Below are positions 18,673 to 29,190 of a DNA stretch of 64,000 nt, in pieces. The stretch spans positions 1 through 64,000 of the forward strand of contig JACNKP010000058.1 of the NCBI GenBank assembly GCA_014381985.1, read 5' to 3'. The position numbers and the translations under genes were made by a program. The stretch is from SAR92 clade bacterium. GTDB taxonomy: Bacteria; Pseudomonadota; Gammaproteobacteria; Pseudomonadales; Porticoccaceae. The notes beneath the pieces are model-generated. The model saw nothing but the letters and a program-made list of their open reading frames with translations, was not told the DNA's origin and searched no databases. Within the stretch, counting starts at the first letter, position 1, and every line of letters starts with the position of its first letter.

Positions 18673-21600
18673 ATGACTCATTCAATAACCCTAGCAGCCC
18701 AACACCGTATTCTAGTCCTAGACGGAGCCATGGGAACCATGATCCAGCAACACACGCTAGAAGAAGAGCATTTTCGAGGTGAACTCTTTGCGGACTGGCA
18801 CTGCGACATCAAAGGCAACAATGACCTGCTAAGTCTTACCCAGCCAGATATTATCTGTGATATTCACCGAGCCTATCTAGAAGCTGGCGCTGATATTATT
18901 GAAACCAACACCTTTAACTCTACCACTATCTCGCAAGCTGATTACGATATGCAAAAAATCTCTCGAGAGATAAATGTGGCCTCTGCGCGGCTGGCACGCA
19001 TAGCCGCAGATGAGTTCTCGACGCTTGAACGCCCGCGCTTTGTCGCCGGCGTCTTAGGGCCCACTAGCCGCACGGCGTCACTATCACCGGATGTCAATGA
19101 TCCTGGCGCTCGCAATGTGACCTTTGACGAGCTGGTAGAGGCGTATATAGAATCATGTGGAGCGTTGATTGAAGGTGGCGCAGATCTGATCATGGTCGAA
19201 ACTATATTTGATACTTTAAATGCTAAGGCCGCACTCTTTGCGGTGCAAGTGGTGTTTGAAAAGCAAGGCTTTGAGCTACCTATTATGATCAGCGGCACTA
19301 TTACCGATGCCAGTGGGCGTACTCTGTCTGGGCAAACCCCAGAGGCTTTCTGGAACTCGGTACGTCACGCCAAACCCATAAGTGTTGGCCTAAACTGTGC
19401 TCTTGGCCCCAGAGAATTACGCCCTCATCTTCTTGAAATTTCTACAATCGCTGACACCCTGGTTAGCTCGCACCCAAATGCTGGACTACCCAATGAGTTT
19501 GGTGGCTATGATTTAGACCCGGACGCAATGGCTGAAACCGTCGCTGAATTCGCCAGTTCTGGCCTACTGAATATTGTTGGCGGGTGCTGCGGTACCACAC
19601 CGGACCATATTCGAGTTATCGCCACTGCCGTCGCCAACGTGAGTCCACGTAAGGTTCCCGTTATAGCACCAGCATGCCGCCTTTCTGGGCTTGAGCCTTT
19701 TACGATCAATGCCGACTCGTTATTTGTGAATGTTGGAGAGCGTTGCAATGTCACCGGATCGGCAGCATTTAAACGTCTGATTCTCGAAGAGAACTATGAT
19801 GCCGCGCTCGAGGTGGCTCGCCAGCAGGTGGTTAACGGCGCGCAGATTATTGATGTGAACATGGATGAAGGCATGCTTGAGTCGTTGCCGGCCATGACTA
19901 AATTTTTAAACCTAATCGCCTCAGAACCCGACATTTGCCGATTACCCATTATGGTTGACTCCTCAAAATGGGACGTTATTGAAGCTGGGCTAAAATGCAT
20001 TCAAGGCAAGTCAGTGGTTAATAGCATTAGCCTAAAAGAAGGTGAAGCTGAGTTTATTGAAAAAGCTAAACTGTGTAAAAAGCACGGCGCGGCCGTTGTA
20101 GTGATGGCTTTTGATGAAGATGGCCAGGCCGATAACCTTGAACGCCGCCAGCTAATCTGTCAAAGAAGCTACGACATTTTGGTCAATGACATTGGCTTCC
20201 CCGCTGAAGACATTATCTTTGACCCCAACGTGTTCGCAGTGGCCACGGGTATTGAAGAGCACAACCGCTATGGTCTCGACTTTATTGAAGCTAGCAGCTG
20301 GATTAAAAAGAATCTACCCCATGCTCTGATCAGTGGCGGCATATCCAATGTCTCATTCTCCTTTCGTGGCAATAATCCCGTGCGCGAAGCGATTCACTCA
20401 GTGTTTCTCTACCATGCCATCCGCGAAGGTCTGAGTATGGGTATTGTCAATGCCGGTCAGTTGGCGGTCTATGACGATCTACCTGAAGAACTCCGGAAAG
20501 TCGTGGAAGATGTCGTCTTGTTTCGCACCACAGAGGGCACTGAGAATCTACTCGCCATCGCAGACAATTACAGGGGTGATGGGACAACTCAGGCCAAAAC
20601 TGAAGATTTAACCTGGCGTGAAGGCAATGTTAACCGTCGCCTTGAATATGCCCTAGTTAAAGGCATCACAGCCTTTATAGAAGAAGATGCTGAAGAGGCT
20701 CGGCAACTGGCAGAACGCCCCCTACATGTTATTGAGGGCGCTTTAATGGATGGAATGAATATCGTCGGCGACCTATTCGGGGCTGGCAAAATGTTTCTAC
20801 CTCAAGTCGTAAAATCAGCCCGTGTTATGAAGCAAGCAGTGGCCTACTTGCAACCTTACATTGAAGACGCAAAAGATATTGCGGCCAGTGCCAATGGCAG
20901 AATCCTAATGGCAACAGTCAAAGGTGACGTGCACGACATTGGTAAAAATATTGTCGGGGTGGTGCTGCAATGTAATAACTATGAAGTCATCGATTTGGGT
21001 GTAATGGTGCCCGCTCAAAAGATTTTGGAAACAGCAAAAGAACTCGACGTTGATATTATAGGTCTATCTGGGCTAATTACGCCCTCTTTGGATGAGATGG
21101 TGACCTTGGGTAAAGAAATGCAGCGCCAAGGCTTTACAATCCCATTAATGATTGGCGGCGCAACCACGTCGAAGGCCCATACAGCCGTTAAGATCGCGCC
21201 CGGCTATGAAAACAACCAGACCATCTATGTATCTGACGCCTCTCGAGCCGTAGGTGTGGCTAGCAAGCTCATTAGCACCGAACACCGAGATGCATTTATT
21301 GCTGAAATACAACTTGATTATGAGGCTGTAAGGTTACGTACAGCTAATCGAACCCCCAGAGGCACTGTTTTCACCTATAGCGATGCTATCAAGCAAAAGC
21401 CTCAGATTAACTGGCGTGACCATCAGCCTGAGATTCCGAATAATTTAGGTGTCACAGTGCTAGACGACTACCCCCTGGAAACCTTAGTGCCCTACATCGA
21501 CTGGACGCCTTTCTTTATTACCTGGGATCTAGTTGGTAAGTATCCGAAGATTCTAAATGACAACGTCGTTGGCGAAGCCGCCACTAATTTGTTCGCGGAT

Positions 21601-22347
21601 GCCCAAGCGCTACTAAAAGACATTATCGACAATAAGCGTCTTACCGCACGCGCAGTATTCGGCCTGTGGCCGGCCAATACAGTTAACCATGATGATATTG
21701 AGGTCTATGCTGACAGCGACCGATCTACCACACTGGCTACATTGCACCAAATTCGGCAGCAGATCCAAAAACCCGGCGCCAGCGAACAACTTACCTCTTT
21801 GGCAGACTTTGTCGCCCCTAAAGAGACTGATTTAAACGATTATATTGGTGCTTTTGCGGTGACTACAGGTATAGGTGCTGACGAATTAGCCGCCGAGTAT
21901 GAAGCCCAGCATGATGATTATAATTCGATTATGGTCAAGGCCCTCGCCGACCGTTTGGCCGAGGCCTTTGCAGAACACCTTCATCATCGAGTACGAAAAG
22001 AATACTGGGGCTACGCGACAGAAGAAACACTAGACAATGACTCGCTGATTAAAGAAAAATATCGTGGTATTCGACCTGCTCCTGGCTACCCCGCCTGTCC
22101 CGACCACACAGAGAAAGCAGCACTATTTGAGCTACTAGACGTAAAACAAAATATTGGACTAGAACTCACCGAAAGTTTTGCCATGGCTCCCGCAGCGGCC
22201 GTCAGTGGTTGGTATTTTGGACATCCCGATGCTAAGTATTTTAATACCGGCAAAATAGCTGCCGATCAAGTAGAATCACTCGCCGAACGCAAAGGCATGA
22301 CAGTCACAGAGCTGGAACGTTGGCTCAGCCCAATTCTCAATGATTAA
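18673..22347 (+). CDS. metH: Cobalamin-dependent methionine synthase
   Basis: MetH transfers the methyl group of 5-methyltetrahydrofolate to homocysteine through bound cobalamin. The 1224 residues match E. coli MetH (1227) and all four modules are present. The homocysteine-binding barrel has zinc cysteines in GLNCALGP and [10 protein letters not shown]. The pterin-binding domain has [12 protein letters not shown]. The cobalamin domain has the axial His754 in [14 protein letters not shown]. The SAM activation domain has [15 protein letters not shown]. The family-like ATG ([22 protein letters not shown] minus its end) is taken as the start. A DUF2970-type gene follows 16 bp downstream. Dependence on B12 implies cobalamin synthesis or uptake elsewhere. 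Confidence 0.98.
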   Translation: MTHSITLAAQHRILVLDGAMGTMIQQHTLEEEHFRGELFADWHCDIKGNNDLLSLTQPDIICDIHRAYLEAGADIIETNTFNSTTISQADYDMQKISREINVASARLARIAADEFSTLERPRFVAGVLGPTSRTASLSPDVNDPGARNVTFDELVEAYIESCGALIEGGADLIMVETIFDTLNAKAALFAVQVVFEKQGFELPIMISGTITDASGRTLSGQTPEAFWNSVRHAKPISVGLNCALGPRELRPHLLEISTIADTLVSSHPNAGLPNEFGGYDLDPDAMAETVAEFASSGLLNIVGGCCGTTPDHIRVIATAVANVSPRKVPVIAPACRLSGLEPFTINADSLFVNVGERCNVTGSAAFKRLILEENYDAALEVARQQVVNGAQIIDVNMDEGMLESLPAMTKFLNLIASEPDICRLPIMVDSSKWDVIEAGLKCIQGKSVVNSISLKEGEAEFIEKAKLCKKHGAAVVVMAFDEDGQADNLERRQLICQRSYDILVNDIGFPAEDIIFDPNVFAVATGIEEHNRYGLDFIEASSWIKKNLPHALISGGISNVSFSFRGNNPVREAIHSVFLYHAIREGLSMGIVNAGQLAVYDDLPEELRKVVEDVVLFRTTEGTENLLAIADNYRGDGTTQAKTEDLTWREGNVNRRLEYALVKGITAFIEEDAEEARQLAERPLHVIEGALMDGMNIVGDLFGAGKMFLPQVVKSARVMKQAVAYLQPYIEDAKDIAASANGRILMATVKGDVHDIGKNIVGVVLQCNNYEVIDLGVMVPAQKILETAKELDVDIIGLSGLITPSLDEMVTLGKEMQRQGFTIPLMIGGATTSKAHTAVKIAPGYENNQTIYVSDASRAVGVASKLISTEHRDAFIAEIQLDYEAVRLRTANRTPRGTVFTYSDAIKQKPQINWRDHQPEIPNNLGVTVLDDYPLETLVPYIDWTPFFITWDLVGKYPKILNDNVVGEAATNLFADAQALLKDIIDNKRLTARAVFGLWPANTVNHDDIEVYADSDRSTTLATLHQIRQQIQKPGASEQLTSLADFVAPKETDLNDYIGAFAVTTGIGADELAAEYEAQHDDYNSIMVKALADRLAEAFAEHLHHRVRKEYWGYATEETLDNDSLIKEKYRGIRPAPGYPACPDHTEKAALFELLDVKQNIGLELTESFAMAPAAAVSGWYFGHPDAKYFNTGKIAADQVESLAERKGMTVTELERWLSPILND

Positions 22348-22363
22348 AAAATGAGTTAAAAAA

Positions 22364-22576
22364 GTGGCAAAGGAAACCAAGAAAAAACAAAAAATCGGAT
22401 CTCTCATCAAAAGTATTCTTGCGGCGGGGATCGGTGTGCAGAGCGACAAAAACCGCCAGGAAGACTTTGCTGGCGGAAACCCTCTGGCTTTCATTATTGG
22501 CGGCTTTATCTTCACCATTGTGTTTATTTTATGTGTCGCTGTGGTGGTTGGTTTAGTCCTAAGCAACGCTAACTAA
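22364..22576 (+). CDS. DUF2970-type small membrane protein
   Basis: This 70-residue protein has a basic N-terminus (KETKKKQK), the conserved-looking stretch IGSLIKSILAAGIGVQSDKN, and one membrane span near 43-66 (AFIIGGFIFTIVFILCVAVV). This is the pattern of DUF2970 proteins, whose function is unknown. The start is GTG at 22364, 16 bp after the metH stop, so it is probably co-transcribed with metH. A terminator lies about 270 bp downstream. Confidence 0.8.
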   Translation: MAKETKKKQKIGSLIKSILAAGIGVQSDKNRQEDFAGGNPLAFIIGGFIFTIVFILCVAVVVGLVLSNAN

Positions 22577-22845
22577 GTGTCAGCGCCCTCCACGGACAAC
22601 GCTTGAACTATTATCGTTAAAAGCGTCCACAATAAAACACTGACTATATCCAGTGCCTATTAACTAATGGCATCTGATTTCTACATTTAGACGGTAAAAA
22701 TGTCGACTGGTTGGCAGTTTAAGTATTAAGGGTTTTCAAAAATATGGAGGTCTCGCCATAATAGAGACCAAGCGGTGATACTAGTCTAGCTAGGTCATTG
22801 CAACACGCAAACACAGTAACCCCCGCGCAATATACCCCAACATTT

Positions 22846-22869
22846 ACCCTCTTTTTAGAGGGTTTTTTT
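22846..22869 (+). terminator. Rho-independent terminator after the metH unit
   Basis: A 7-bp stem (ACCCTCT 22846-22852 with AGAGGGT 22857-22863), a four-T loop and a run of seven T lie in the plus direction. It probably ends the metH/DUF2970 transcript; the rest of 22577-22845 has no gene that I can support. Confidence 0.75.
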
Positions 22870-22873
22870 GCTG

Positions 22874-24652
22874 TTAACTTCGGTAAAAGTCTTCGGTAGA
22901 AAATGTCTCAAAACTCTCAATACCGCCTAACATACCGCCCAAGTAGGAGGCATTTCGGTTTAATAGCTGGGATGCGAAAAAGTCAGTGGTGACGATTTTT
23001 TGACTATAAAAACGATTTTGATCGCCGCTTTCAATATGCTTCTGAGCCGAAATAGCCAACTTGACCATCAACCAATAAGCAACCGAATTCCCAAAAAGCA
23101 TCATAAAATTATACGCTAGATGCTGTGACTTCTCTGGGTGCGCTAATACATGTGCTAACCCATCTTGACACTGGGCAACGGCGTTCCCTAAGGCCTCCAC
23201 CAGGGAATTCACTTGAGTAGAATCGGATAATGAAGATTCAGCCGTGTCGGTCATCTCACTCAATAATTCCCGCAGACCTTCACCACCGTCACGCAGGCAT
23301 TTACGTCCAACGAAATCTAGAGCCTGAATGCCATTAGTACCCTCATAAATAGGCAATATTCTTGCGTCCCTCATATGCTGAGCGGCACCGGTCTCTTCGA
23401 TAAAGCCCATACCGCCATGCACTTGAACACCAAGAGATGTAACTTCCTGAGCAACTTCAGTGCACCAGCCTTTGACCAAAGGGGTTAATATCTCAACTGC
23501 ACGTGAACTAGCCTCGCGCACTGATTGGTCAGCATGATGTGTACTCCGATCTTCAGTAGCTATGGTATAAATCGATATTGCTCGACCTGCCTCCACCTGC
23601 GCACGCATTTGCAAAAGCATCCGCTTGACATCGGCATGGTGGATAATTGAAGCTCGCCCTTCAACGCCCTGAACGCGACCTTGAACACGATCTGCAGCAT
23701 AGGCTACTGCCTGTTGATATGCTCGCTCGCCCACCGATACGCCCTGATGTCCGACAGACAATCTGGCATTGTTCATCATGCTGAACATGCACATTAACCC
23801 TTGATTTTCAGGGCCAACCAAATACCCAACGGCGCCGCCATTGTCGCCAAACGCCATGGTGCACGTAGGGCTGCAGTGAATGCCAAGCTTATGCTCCACA
23901 CCTACGGCCTTAACATCATTGCGCTGACCTAGACTACCGTCAGTGTTAACTAAAAATTTGGGCACTAAAAATAGTGAAATACCTTGATTCCCGGCAGGAG
24001 CATCGGGAAGTCGCGCTAGAACCAAATGAATTACGTTCTCAACTTGCTGATGGTCACCCCAAGTAATATAAATTTTTTGCCCTGACACCAAGTAATGATC
24101 TTCATGCGGTACTGCCTTAGATTGTACTGCTGATAGGTCACTACCAGCTTGGGACTCAGTAAGATTCATGGTCCCCGACCAAATGCCGGTAACGAGATTT
24201 TCTAGATAGCACTCTTTCAGTTGATCTGAGCCATAAAGGCTTAGAGCATGAATAACTCCCCGACTCAGCATTGGCAGCAAGCTTAGCCCCATGTTGGCGG
24301 ATTGCAGCATCTCTTGAACCACAACGTCCACTACCCCAGGAAAGCCAGCGCCACCGTAATCTGGCGCGCCGCTTAAAGCGCACCAACCAGCCTCTATCAT
24401 CTGCTCATAAACACCATCTAATGCTGGCGCAGTAACAACATTACCATCGACTAGATGAGTCGCTTGACCGTCCGCGATGGAATTAGTTGGGGCAACGACC
24501 TGTTCAAAAAACTTTGCCGCTTCCGGTAAAATGGCACTTAACATGTCACTACCTACGTCTTGATAACCCGGCAATTGGCTATGCTTTTCATAGCCGATTA
24601 GTTCTTCAAGTATGAAAGAAAATTCTTGGACTGGGGCTTTGTAAGTAGACAT
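22874..24652 (-). CDS. Acyl-CoA dehydrogenase, long FadE/DmdC-like type
   Basis: This FAD enzyme of 592 residues should introduce an alpha-beta double bond into an acyl-CoA. It has the N-terminal helical domain, the middle beta domain (NLTESQAGSDLSAV and KIYITWGDH) and the C-terminal helical domain. The catalytic base is the Glu in LPIYEGTNGIQALDFVGRK. An extra 130-residue C-terminal part is typical of the class containing 3-methylmercaptopropionyl-CoA dehydrogenase DmdC. Either beta-oxidation of fatty acids or DMSP-derived methylthiopropionate use is possible, and sequence alone does not decide. The neighbouring gene at 24906-26705 is a paralogue on the same strand, 253 bp away. Confidence 0.9.
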   Translation of the reverse strand: MSTYKAPVQEFSFILEELIGYEKHSQLPGYQDVGSDMLSAILPEAAKFFEQVVAPTNSIADGQATHLVDGNVVTAPALDGVYEQMIEAGWCALSGAPDYGGAGFPGVVDVVVQEMLQSANMGLSLLPMLSRGVIHALSLYGSDQLKECYLENLVTGIWSGTMNLTESQAGSDLSAVQSKAVPHEDHYLVSGQKIYITWGDHQQVENVIHLVLARLPDAPAGNQGISLFLVPKFLVNTDGSLGQRNDVKAVGVEHKLGIHCSPTCTMAFGDNGGAVGYLVGPENQGLMCMFSMMNNARLSVGHQGVSVGERAYQQAVAYAADRVQGRVQGVEGRASIIHHADVKRMLLQMRAQVEAGRAISIYTIATEDRSTHHADQSVREASSRAVEILTPLVKGWCTEVAQEVTSLGVQVHGGMGFIEETGAAQHMRDARILPIYEGTNGIQALDFVGRKCLRDGGEGLRELLSEMTDTAESSLSDSTQVNSLVEALGNAVAQCQDGLAHVLAHPEKSQHLAYNFMMLFGNSVAYWLMVKLAISAQKHIESGDQNRFYSQKIVTTDFFASQLLNRNASYLGGMLGGIESFETFSTEDFYRS

Positions 24653-24905
24653 TAATACTATCCTAAAAAAATAACGAAATTTTCTGAACCTGTCATTTTA
24701 GACGCGAACAATTATCTAGCTTACCCCGATCAGTGTAAACCTAAAGAAATGACTCACTAGTCTATCCCACCAATGAAAATGACTGATCACTAGCGCCATT
24801 CTACTGCTCTGGATTTTGAAAATATAGATGAACGCGGCTGTGCCCGCGTTTAGGATCAAAGATGTAAACCCTGCAACGCAAGGCTTACATCTTATCGAAT
24901 AGACT

Positions 24906-26705
24906 TTAAACGCCTATAAATTGATCCGCAGTAAGGTCGTAGCAAGTAGCATCCAAATCCCCTACTAGCGTGAGATTAGGCTTAATCTTAGGCAGTTCAT
25001 AACGAAAGAAAAACCGCATCGCAGCAACTTTGCCATCGTAAAAAGCATCATCAGCTTTATTACCCTTCTGTTTGCCCTCTACAGCTGCTACTGCCTGTTT
25101 CAACCACATCCATGCAATAACAAGATGCCCCATAGCGTCCAGGAAGATCGTAGCATTGGCTAACGCTAGGGAGGGATCTTCTGCTTGACCAACAGCGAAG
25201 ATCGTGTCTTCAGTTAACGTTAAATACTCTTCAAGCTGATCGCAAAAACTAGCTAGCTCAGAATGTCCTGTAGCCGAATCAATAGTGGCTTCCATTTCCT
25301 CTCGAAGAATCGCCACTGCAACACCATTCTGCATTCGCACCTTGCGACCAAGAATATCGATACCCTGAATACCCCAAGTGCCCTCGTGAATATGATTTAG
25401 ACGGTTGTCACGATAAAGGCGCTCCACTGGATACTCGCGAGTATAGCCATAGCCACCCAAAACTTGTATTGCCAACTTGTTCGCTTCAAGACAGAACTCT
25501 GAGGGCCAGGACTTACAAATCGGCGTCAACAAATCGAGTAGTAAATCACGCCGCTGATTAGCCGCATGGTCATTAGTAATTTTCTTCGTATCAATTAGCT
25601 CAGCACAGTAGTACATCAATGTCTGAGCCCCCTCGACAAATGCTTTTTGAGTCATCAGCATACGTTTAATATCTGCGTGCTCACTGATCATAATCTGAGC
25701 ATCTTCTGGATTACGGTTTACCAACGGTCGGCCTTGAGGACGATTTCGTGCGTAATCCAAAGAGTATAGATACCCGCCAAGCGCCGTCATAACGGCAGAC
25801 ATACCCACTGAAATACGCGCTTCATTCATCATATGGAACATATTAGACAAACCCTGGTTGGGCTCTCCAACCAAATAGCCAATCGACTCGCCTGACTCGC
25901 CAAAATTAAGTAGGCAGTTCGTTGCCCCACGACAGCCCATCTTATGATTCAGACCAGCCAGCGCTATATTATTAAAGTCGCCAAGGCTTCCATCATTATT
26001 AACACGGTTTTTTGGCACCAAAAACAGCGAGATCCCTTTAACCCCCGGCGGTGAACCGGGGATTTTAGCCAACACCATATGGATAATATTCTCAGTAATG
26101 TCCTGCTCGCCGCCCGATATCCACATTTTAGTGCCGCTAAGCGCGTAGGAGCCATCTGACTTTAGTTCTGCTTTGGTACGTATATCAGCAAGCGATGATC
26201 CTGCTTGAGGTTCGGACAAACACATCGTGCCAAACCACTTACCATCCACAAGATTAGGCAAGTACTTGGTCTTTAGCTCCTCAGAACCGCAGACGTTAAG
26301 CATATTAGCCACACCCTGTGTTAGGAATAGATAAATATGGGCAGGATTGTTGGCGCAGACAAACATACCATTGAGAGCTTGGTCCACCATCCAAGGAAGT
26401 TGCATGCCTCCAATATCCGCATCATAGGCTGACGTGCATAGGCCCGCTTCCTGATAGGCATTAATAGCGTCTTTGAGTTCTGAAATTGTTTCAACTTTTC
26501 CATCGACAAACTGGGGTTCGTTGGCATCCAATTTAGAGGCACATGTCAAAAACTGGTCTTCGGCAATCGTTTGGCAAAGGTCCAACATCGCGTCAAGAGA
26601 TTCACGGTCATAATCAGCATATCGCTCGGACTCGAGAATCTTATGTAAACCCAGAGTCTCGTAGAGCACAAAGTCCAAATCGCGCCGGTTTACAATCATT
26701 GACAT
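24906..26705 (-). CDS. Acyl-CoA dehydrogenase, long FadE/DmdC-like type (paralogue)
   Basis: This second acyl-CoA dehydrogenase has the same architecture: MCLSEPQAGSSLADIRTKAE, KMWISGGEQDITEN, the catalytic Glu in HIHEGTWGIQGIDILGRK, and a C-terminal extension. The frame is open to 26726. The ATG at 26705 (MSMIVNRRDLDF) has GAGAGG at a good distance and is preferred, giving 599 residues. Its core aligns by eye with the gene at 22874-24652, so the pair looks like an old duplication with diverged specificity. The sequence around the catalytic Glu differs (HEGTWG versus YEGTNG). A diguanylate cyclase gene ends 90 bp upstream on the same strand. Confidence 0.9.
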   Translation of the reverse strand: MSMIVNRRDLDFVLYETLGLHKILESERYADYDRESLDAMLDLCQTIAEDQFLTCASKLDANEPQFVDGKVETISELKDAINAYQEAGLCTSAYDADIGGMQLPWMVDQALNGMFVCANNPAHIYLFLTQGVANMLNVCGSEELKTKYLPNLVDGKWFGTMCLSEPQAGSSLADIRTKAELKSDGSYALSGTKMWISGGEQDITENIIHMVLAKIPGSPPGVKGISLFLVPKNRVNNDGSLGDFNNIALAGLNHKMGCRGATNCLLNFGESGESIGYLVGEPNQGLSNMFHMMNEARISVGMSAVMTALGGYLYSLDYARNRPQGRPLVNRNPEDAQIMISEHADIKRMLMTQKAFVEGAQTLMYYCAELIDTKKITNDHAANQRRDLLLDLLTPICKSWPSEFCLEANKLAIQVLGGYGYTREYPVERLYRDNRLNHIHEGTWGIQGIDILGRKVRMQNGVAVAILREEMEATIDSATGHSELASFCDQLEEYLTLTEDTIFAVGQAEDPSLALANATIFLDAMGHLVIAWMWLKQAVAAVEGKQKGNKADDAFYDGKVAAMRFFFRYELPKIKPNLTLVGDLDATCYDLTADQFIGV

Positions 26706-26795
26706 AGCTTTACCTCTCATTGACATTACAGTCTTGTGGTGATTTTACGCTCAAGTCACCAAATAGCTATCACCTATACGATGCCGATCACTGTT

Positions 26796-28538
26796 TCAGA
26801 CTACAGCGCCCACGTTAGCATCCTGAGCAATCGCCCCGTCGTCGTAAGGAATAACTACAACTCGGTTTCCCCCACCTTTCTTTGCCTGATACAGCGCTTT
26901 ATCAGCATATTCTATAGAATCGGTCAAAGATCCACCCCTCGCAGAGATTATCCCAATGGATGCTGTCACCTGAGCCTTACCTGCTAGGCTTACATCATGT
27001 TTTATCCCCATAACACCAATCCTGATGCGCTCTGCAATACTGTAGACTTGTCTGGGCTCAACAGAGCCAAGGAGAATGACAAATTCATCACCACCCCATC
27101 TGGCAATTCGATCATTTTCGCGAAGCTCTCGCTCAACCGCCTTAGCTATTTCTTGCAAAACCGCATCTCCAGCAAAATGGCCATAGTTGTCGTTAATAGC
27201 TTTAAAACAATCAAGATCGAGCATCAATATCGCACTCGGGCGAACCAACGTCGGCAACTCACTAAAATGCGGTGTTGCGTAGGTCAAAAATGCCTTTCGA
27301 GTCAGAACACCCGTTAAAAAATCTAGATTGGCGGCATCCTGAAGCTCTCTCCGCTCCCTCCGCATCTGAGTAATCCAACCCGATACTTTGAGCCACACGT
27401 AATTCCCAACGAGAGCGCATATGACCGCAGCCAAAAGAGCCCACACCAACTCCATCCGTCGGTCACTTGGGCTTAAGCTAACCGAAGAGAGCATCGCGTC
27501 ATAGTCTACTCTTACAACGACTGGAGTGATTTTAGCTTGAGAGTTTAGTAACGTTTGGCCCTTGCGAAAGAGTCTTACATCAAGCGGGGCACTGGCGGGA
27601 TTTACAGCAGTTGCACGACCGAAAAAATCAACAAACTGAATCCATTGATCGGATATTCTGTTTGGCAAAGGCTGAATATCCCCTTTCCCAAACTCTTTTA
27701 TCATTTCCTGTGTTGCAGGGAGCGAGGCCCAAGTCCACTCAGTAGATTCCCCCGAGGTCGTCCAAACTCCGCTATTGGTATAAATATCTAACTCGCTTTT
27801 AAGCTTACCAAGTAAAAAAAAGGTCCTGAACTTATTGAAAAAAACTGTCGAATTAAGACGGTAGATCAAGTACCCATATTTTTCTCCTGAAACCACTAAC
27901 GGAGTGATAACTTCGTAGGATGGTACGGCTCCCACCACCAAACGACCGTTGCCAACCTCAGGCGCCATAGCAGTCACCAAAAATTGATCCCCCAACAGTT
28001 CAATTGCCTGTCGATAAGATTCGCCTTGAGAGTAATCTTTGGAGTCGTCTGGTGCTTGCTCCAAATTCTCTACTGTCGCACGAGCAACTCTCAGGACCTC
28101 GATACCAGCATTATCAAGAACATGTAGATATTCATATGCCGGATGCGTTTTAATCGTGTTCGAAAAGAGGCGATAGACGTCAGTCCTATGCTCATCGGTT
28201 CTGTCAGTTAAAAATCGTGTAAGAAGAAAGGAATCTCGCATCTCAGACGCACGCAAACCAAGCTCGCTCGCCTCTCGACTGAAAATATTGAAGACTAACC
28301 TTGTCTGCTGGCTGTGACGATTATTAATGTCTTGGATGACACTCTCTGTTCGGAGTTTCCATGATAAAGACAATCCCAGCACAAATAATAGCATCAACCC
28401 TAGCACTAGGGTCCAAACCTTATCATGGCCACTAAAATGGATTTTATAGCCACTGGGAATACGGGAGAATATCTTTTGTCTCACAAGCTTCCTCTTAAAA
28501 TAATATTCCATTATTATTCGGAGATTAGATTCAGTCAC
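26796..28538 (-). CDS. Membrane-bound diguanylate cyclase (GGDEF) with periplasmic sensor
   Basis: This 580-residue sensor enzyme should make cyclic di-GMP. One membrane span lies near 40-60 (VWTLVLGLMLLFVLGLSLSW). A periplasmic region of about 300 residues, probably Cache-like, follows, then a second span near 370-390. The cytoplasmic GGDEF domain has an intact GGDEF motif at residues 482-486 and an RxxD inhibitory site (REND, 473-476) exactly five residues before it. It is therefore likely active and feedback-inhibited. No EAL domain is present. The start is uncertain: GTG at 28538 or ATG at 28511, neither with a good ribosome binding site. The ligand is unknown. Confidence 0.92.
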   Translation of the reverse strand: MTESNLRIIMEYYFKRKLVRQKIFSRIPSGYKIHFSGHDKVWTLVLGLMLLFVLGLSLSWKLRTESVIQDINNRHSQQTRLVFNIFSREASELGLRASEMRDSFLLTRFLTDRTDEHRTDVYRLFSNTIKTHPAYEYLHVLDNAGIEVLRVARATVENLEQAPDDSKDYSQGESYRQAIELLGDQFLVTAMAPEVGNGRLVVGAVPSYEVITPLVVSGEKYGYLIYRLNSTVFFNKFRTFFLLGKLKSELDIYTNSGVWTTSGESTEWTWASLPATQEMIKEFGKGDIQPLPNRISDQWIQFVDFFGRATAVNPASAPLDVRLFRKGQTLLNSQAKITPVVVRVDYDAMLSSVSLSPSDRRMELVWALLAAVICALVGNYVWLKVSGWITQMRRERRELQDAANLDFLTGVLTRKAFLTYATPHFSELPTLVRPSAILMLDLDCFKAINDNYGHFAGDAVLQEIAKAVERELRENDRIARWGGDEFVILLGSVEPRQVYSIAERIRIGVMGIKHDVSLAGKAQVTASIGIISARGGSLTDSIEYADKALYQAKKGGGNRVVVIPYDDGAIAQDANVGAVV

Positions 28539-29190
28539 CCTCAGAAGAGGGCCAATTCAAAAATGCGCCTACGGTCAGCTTTCCTGGATACGGTAAGAAC
28601 ATATAAATTCAAGTCAATAGCATCTATTATCTAGTATCGCATAGCGTAAATCAACAAAGCACCTTGCAATGGAAATTAGAATATTAACTTTTTTAGCTCA
28701 CTATTAGCGACAGTTAAACTGCTATAGGCGCTTTAATGAACACTATTATATTCATTATAGAATGATCTAAATAGACACGCCTGCCACCCTGTGACCGACA
28801 ATCTAACTTTATTACTGTATTTCTCAGTAATATTGACACTTATCCTATTCGTTAGTATTGACCACCTACACGGCAACTAGCGCTCTAACTTCAGAGCTTG
28901 GGAAGTCTAATTTTTCAATCCATCATGATGTTTGACATTAGGCGCACTTCACCCAAGGCAAGCACTCTGGATAGCCTCTCGTTCAATTACCAGCACTATG
29001 CTTATTCCTCCTTAGGGGCACACTATCTTGGTGACTAAATAGATACTGTTAATTTAATAATGTTAAGATAATTTATGACGAGGAAGCATTACTAACAGCT
29101 ATACAGGCGCGTGCCTTTAGGTGGACACAGAATGAGACGGCACAAGAAATAGACCCGCAAAGACGGGTCACTTAAAGAGGGCAATAAACC
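28539..29190. other. 652-bp non-coding region between diguanylate cyclase and acyl-CoA ligase
   Basis: This is the longest gene-free stretch of the window, AT-rich and lying between divergent genes. I see no supportable ORF, tRNA or large repeat. The only structured element is a 6-bp GC-rich hairpin (29152-29169) immediately before the ligase ribosome binding site. Confidence 0.6.
29152..29169 (+). promoter_or_regulatory. Hairpin in the leader of the acyl-CoA ligase gene
   Basis: GACCCG (29152-29157) and CGGGTC (29164-29169) form a perfect 6-bp stem with a six-base loop. It is not followed by T, so it is not a terminator. It lies seven bases before the AGAGG of the ligase and could affect translation or be an operator. 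Confidence 0.35.

Noticed and set aside
22748-22770. Inverted repeat GGTCTC/GAGACC in the gap after the metH unit
   Set aside because: It is only a 6-bp stem with a nine-base loop and no T run; the better terminator lies 80 bp downstream.
24831-24892. Two weak hairpins downstream of the second acyl-CoA dehydrogenase
   Set aside because: GC-rich stems can be drawn, but neither has a proper T run on the minus strand, so I did not call a terminator.
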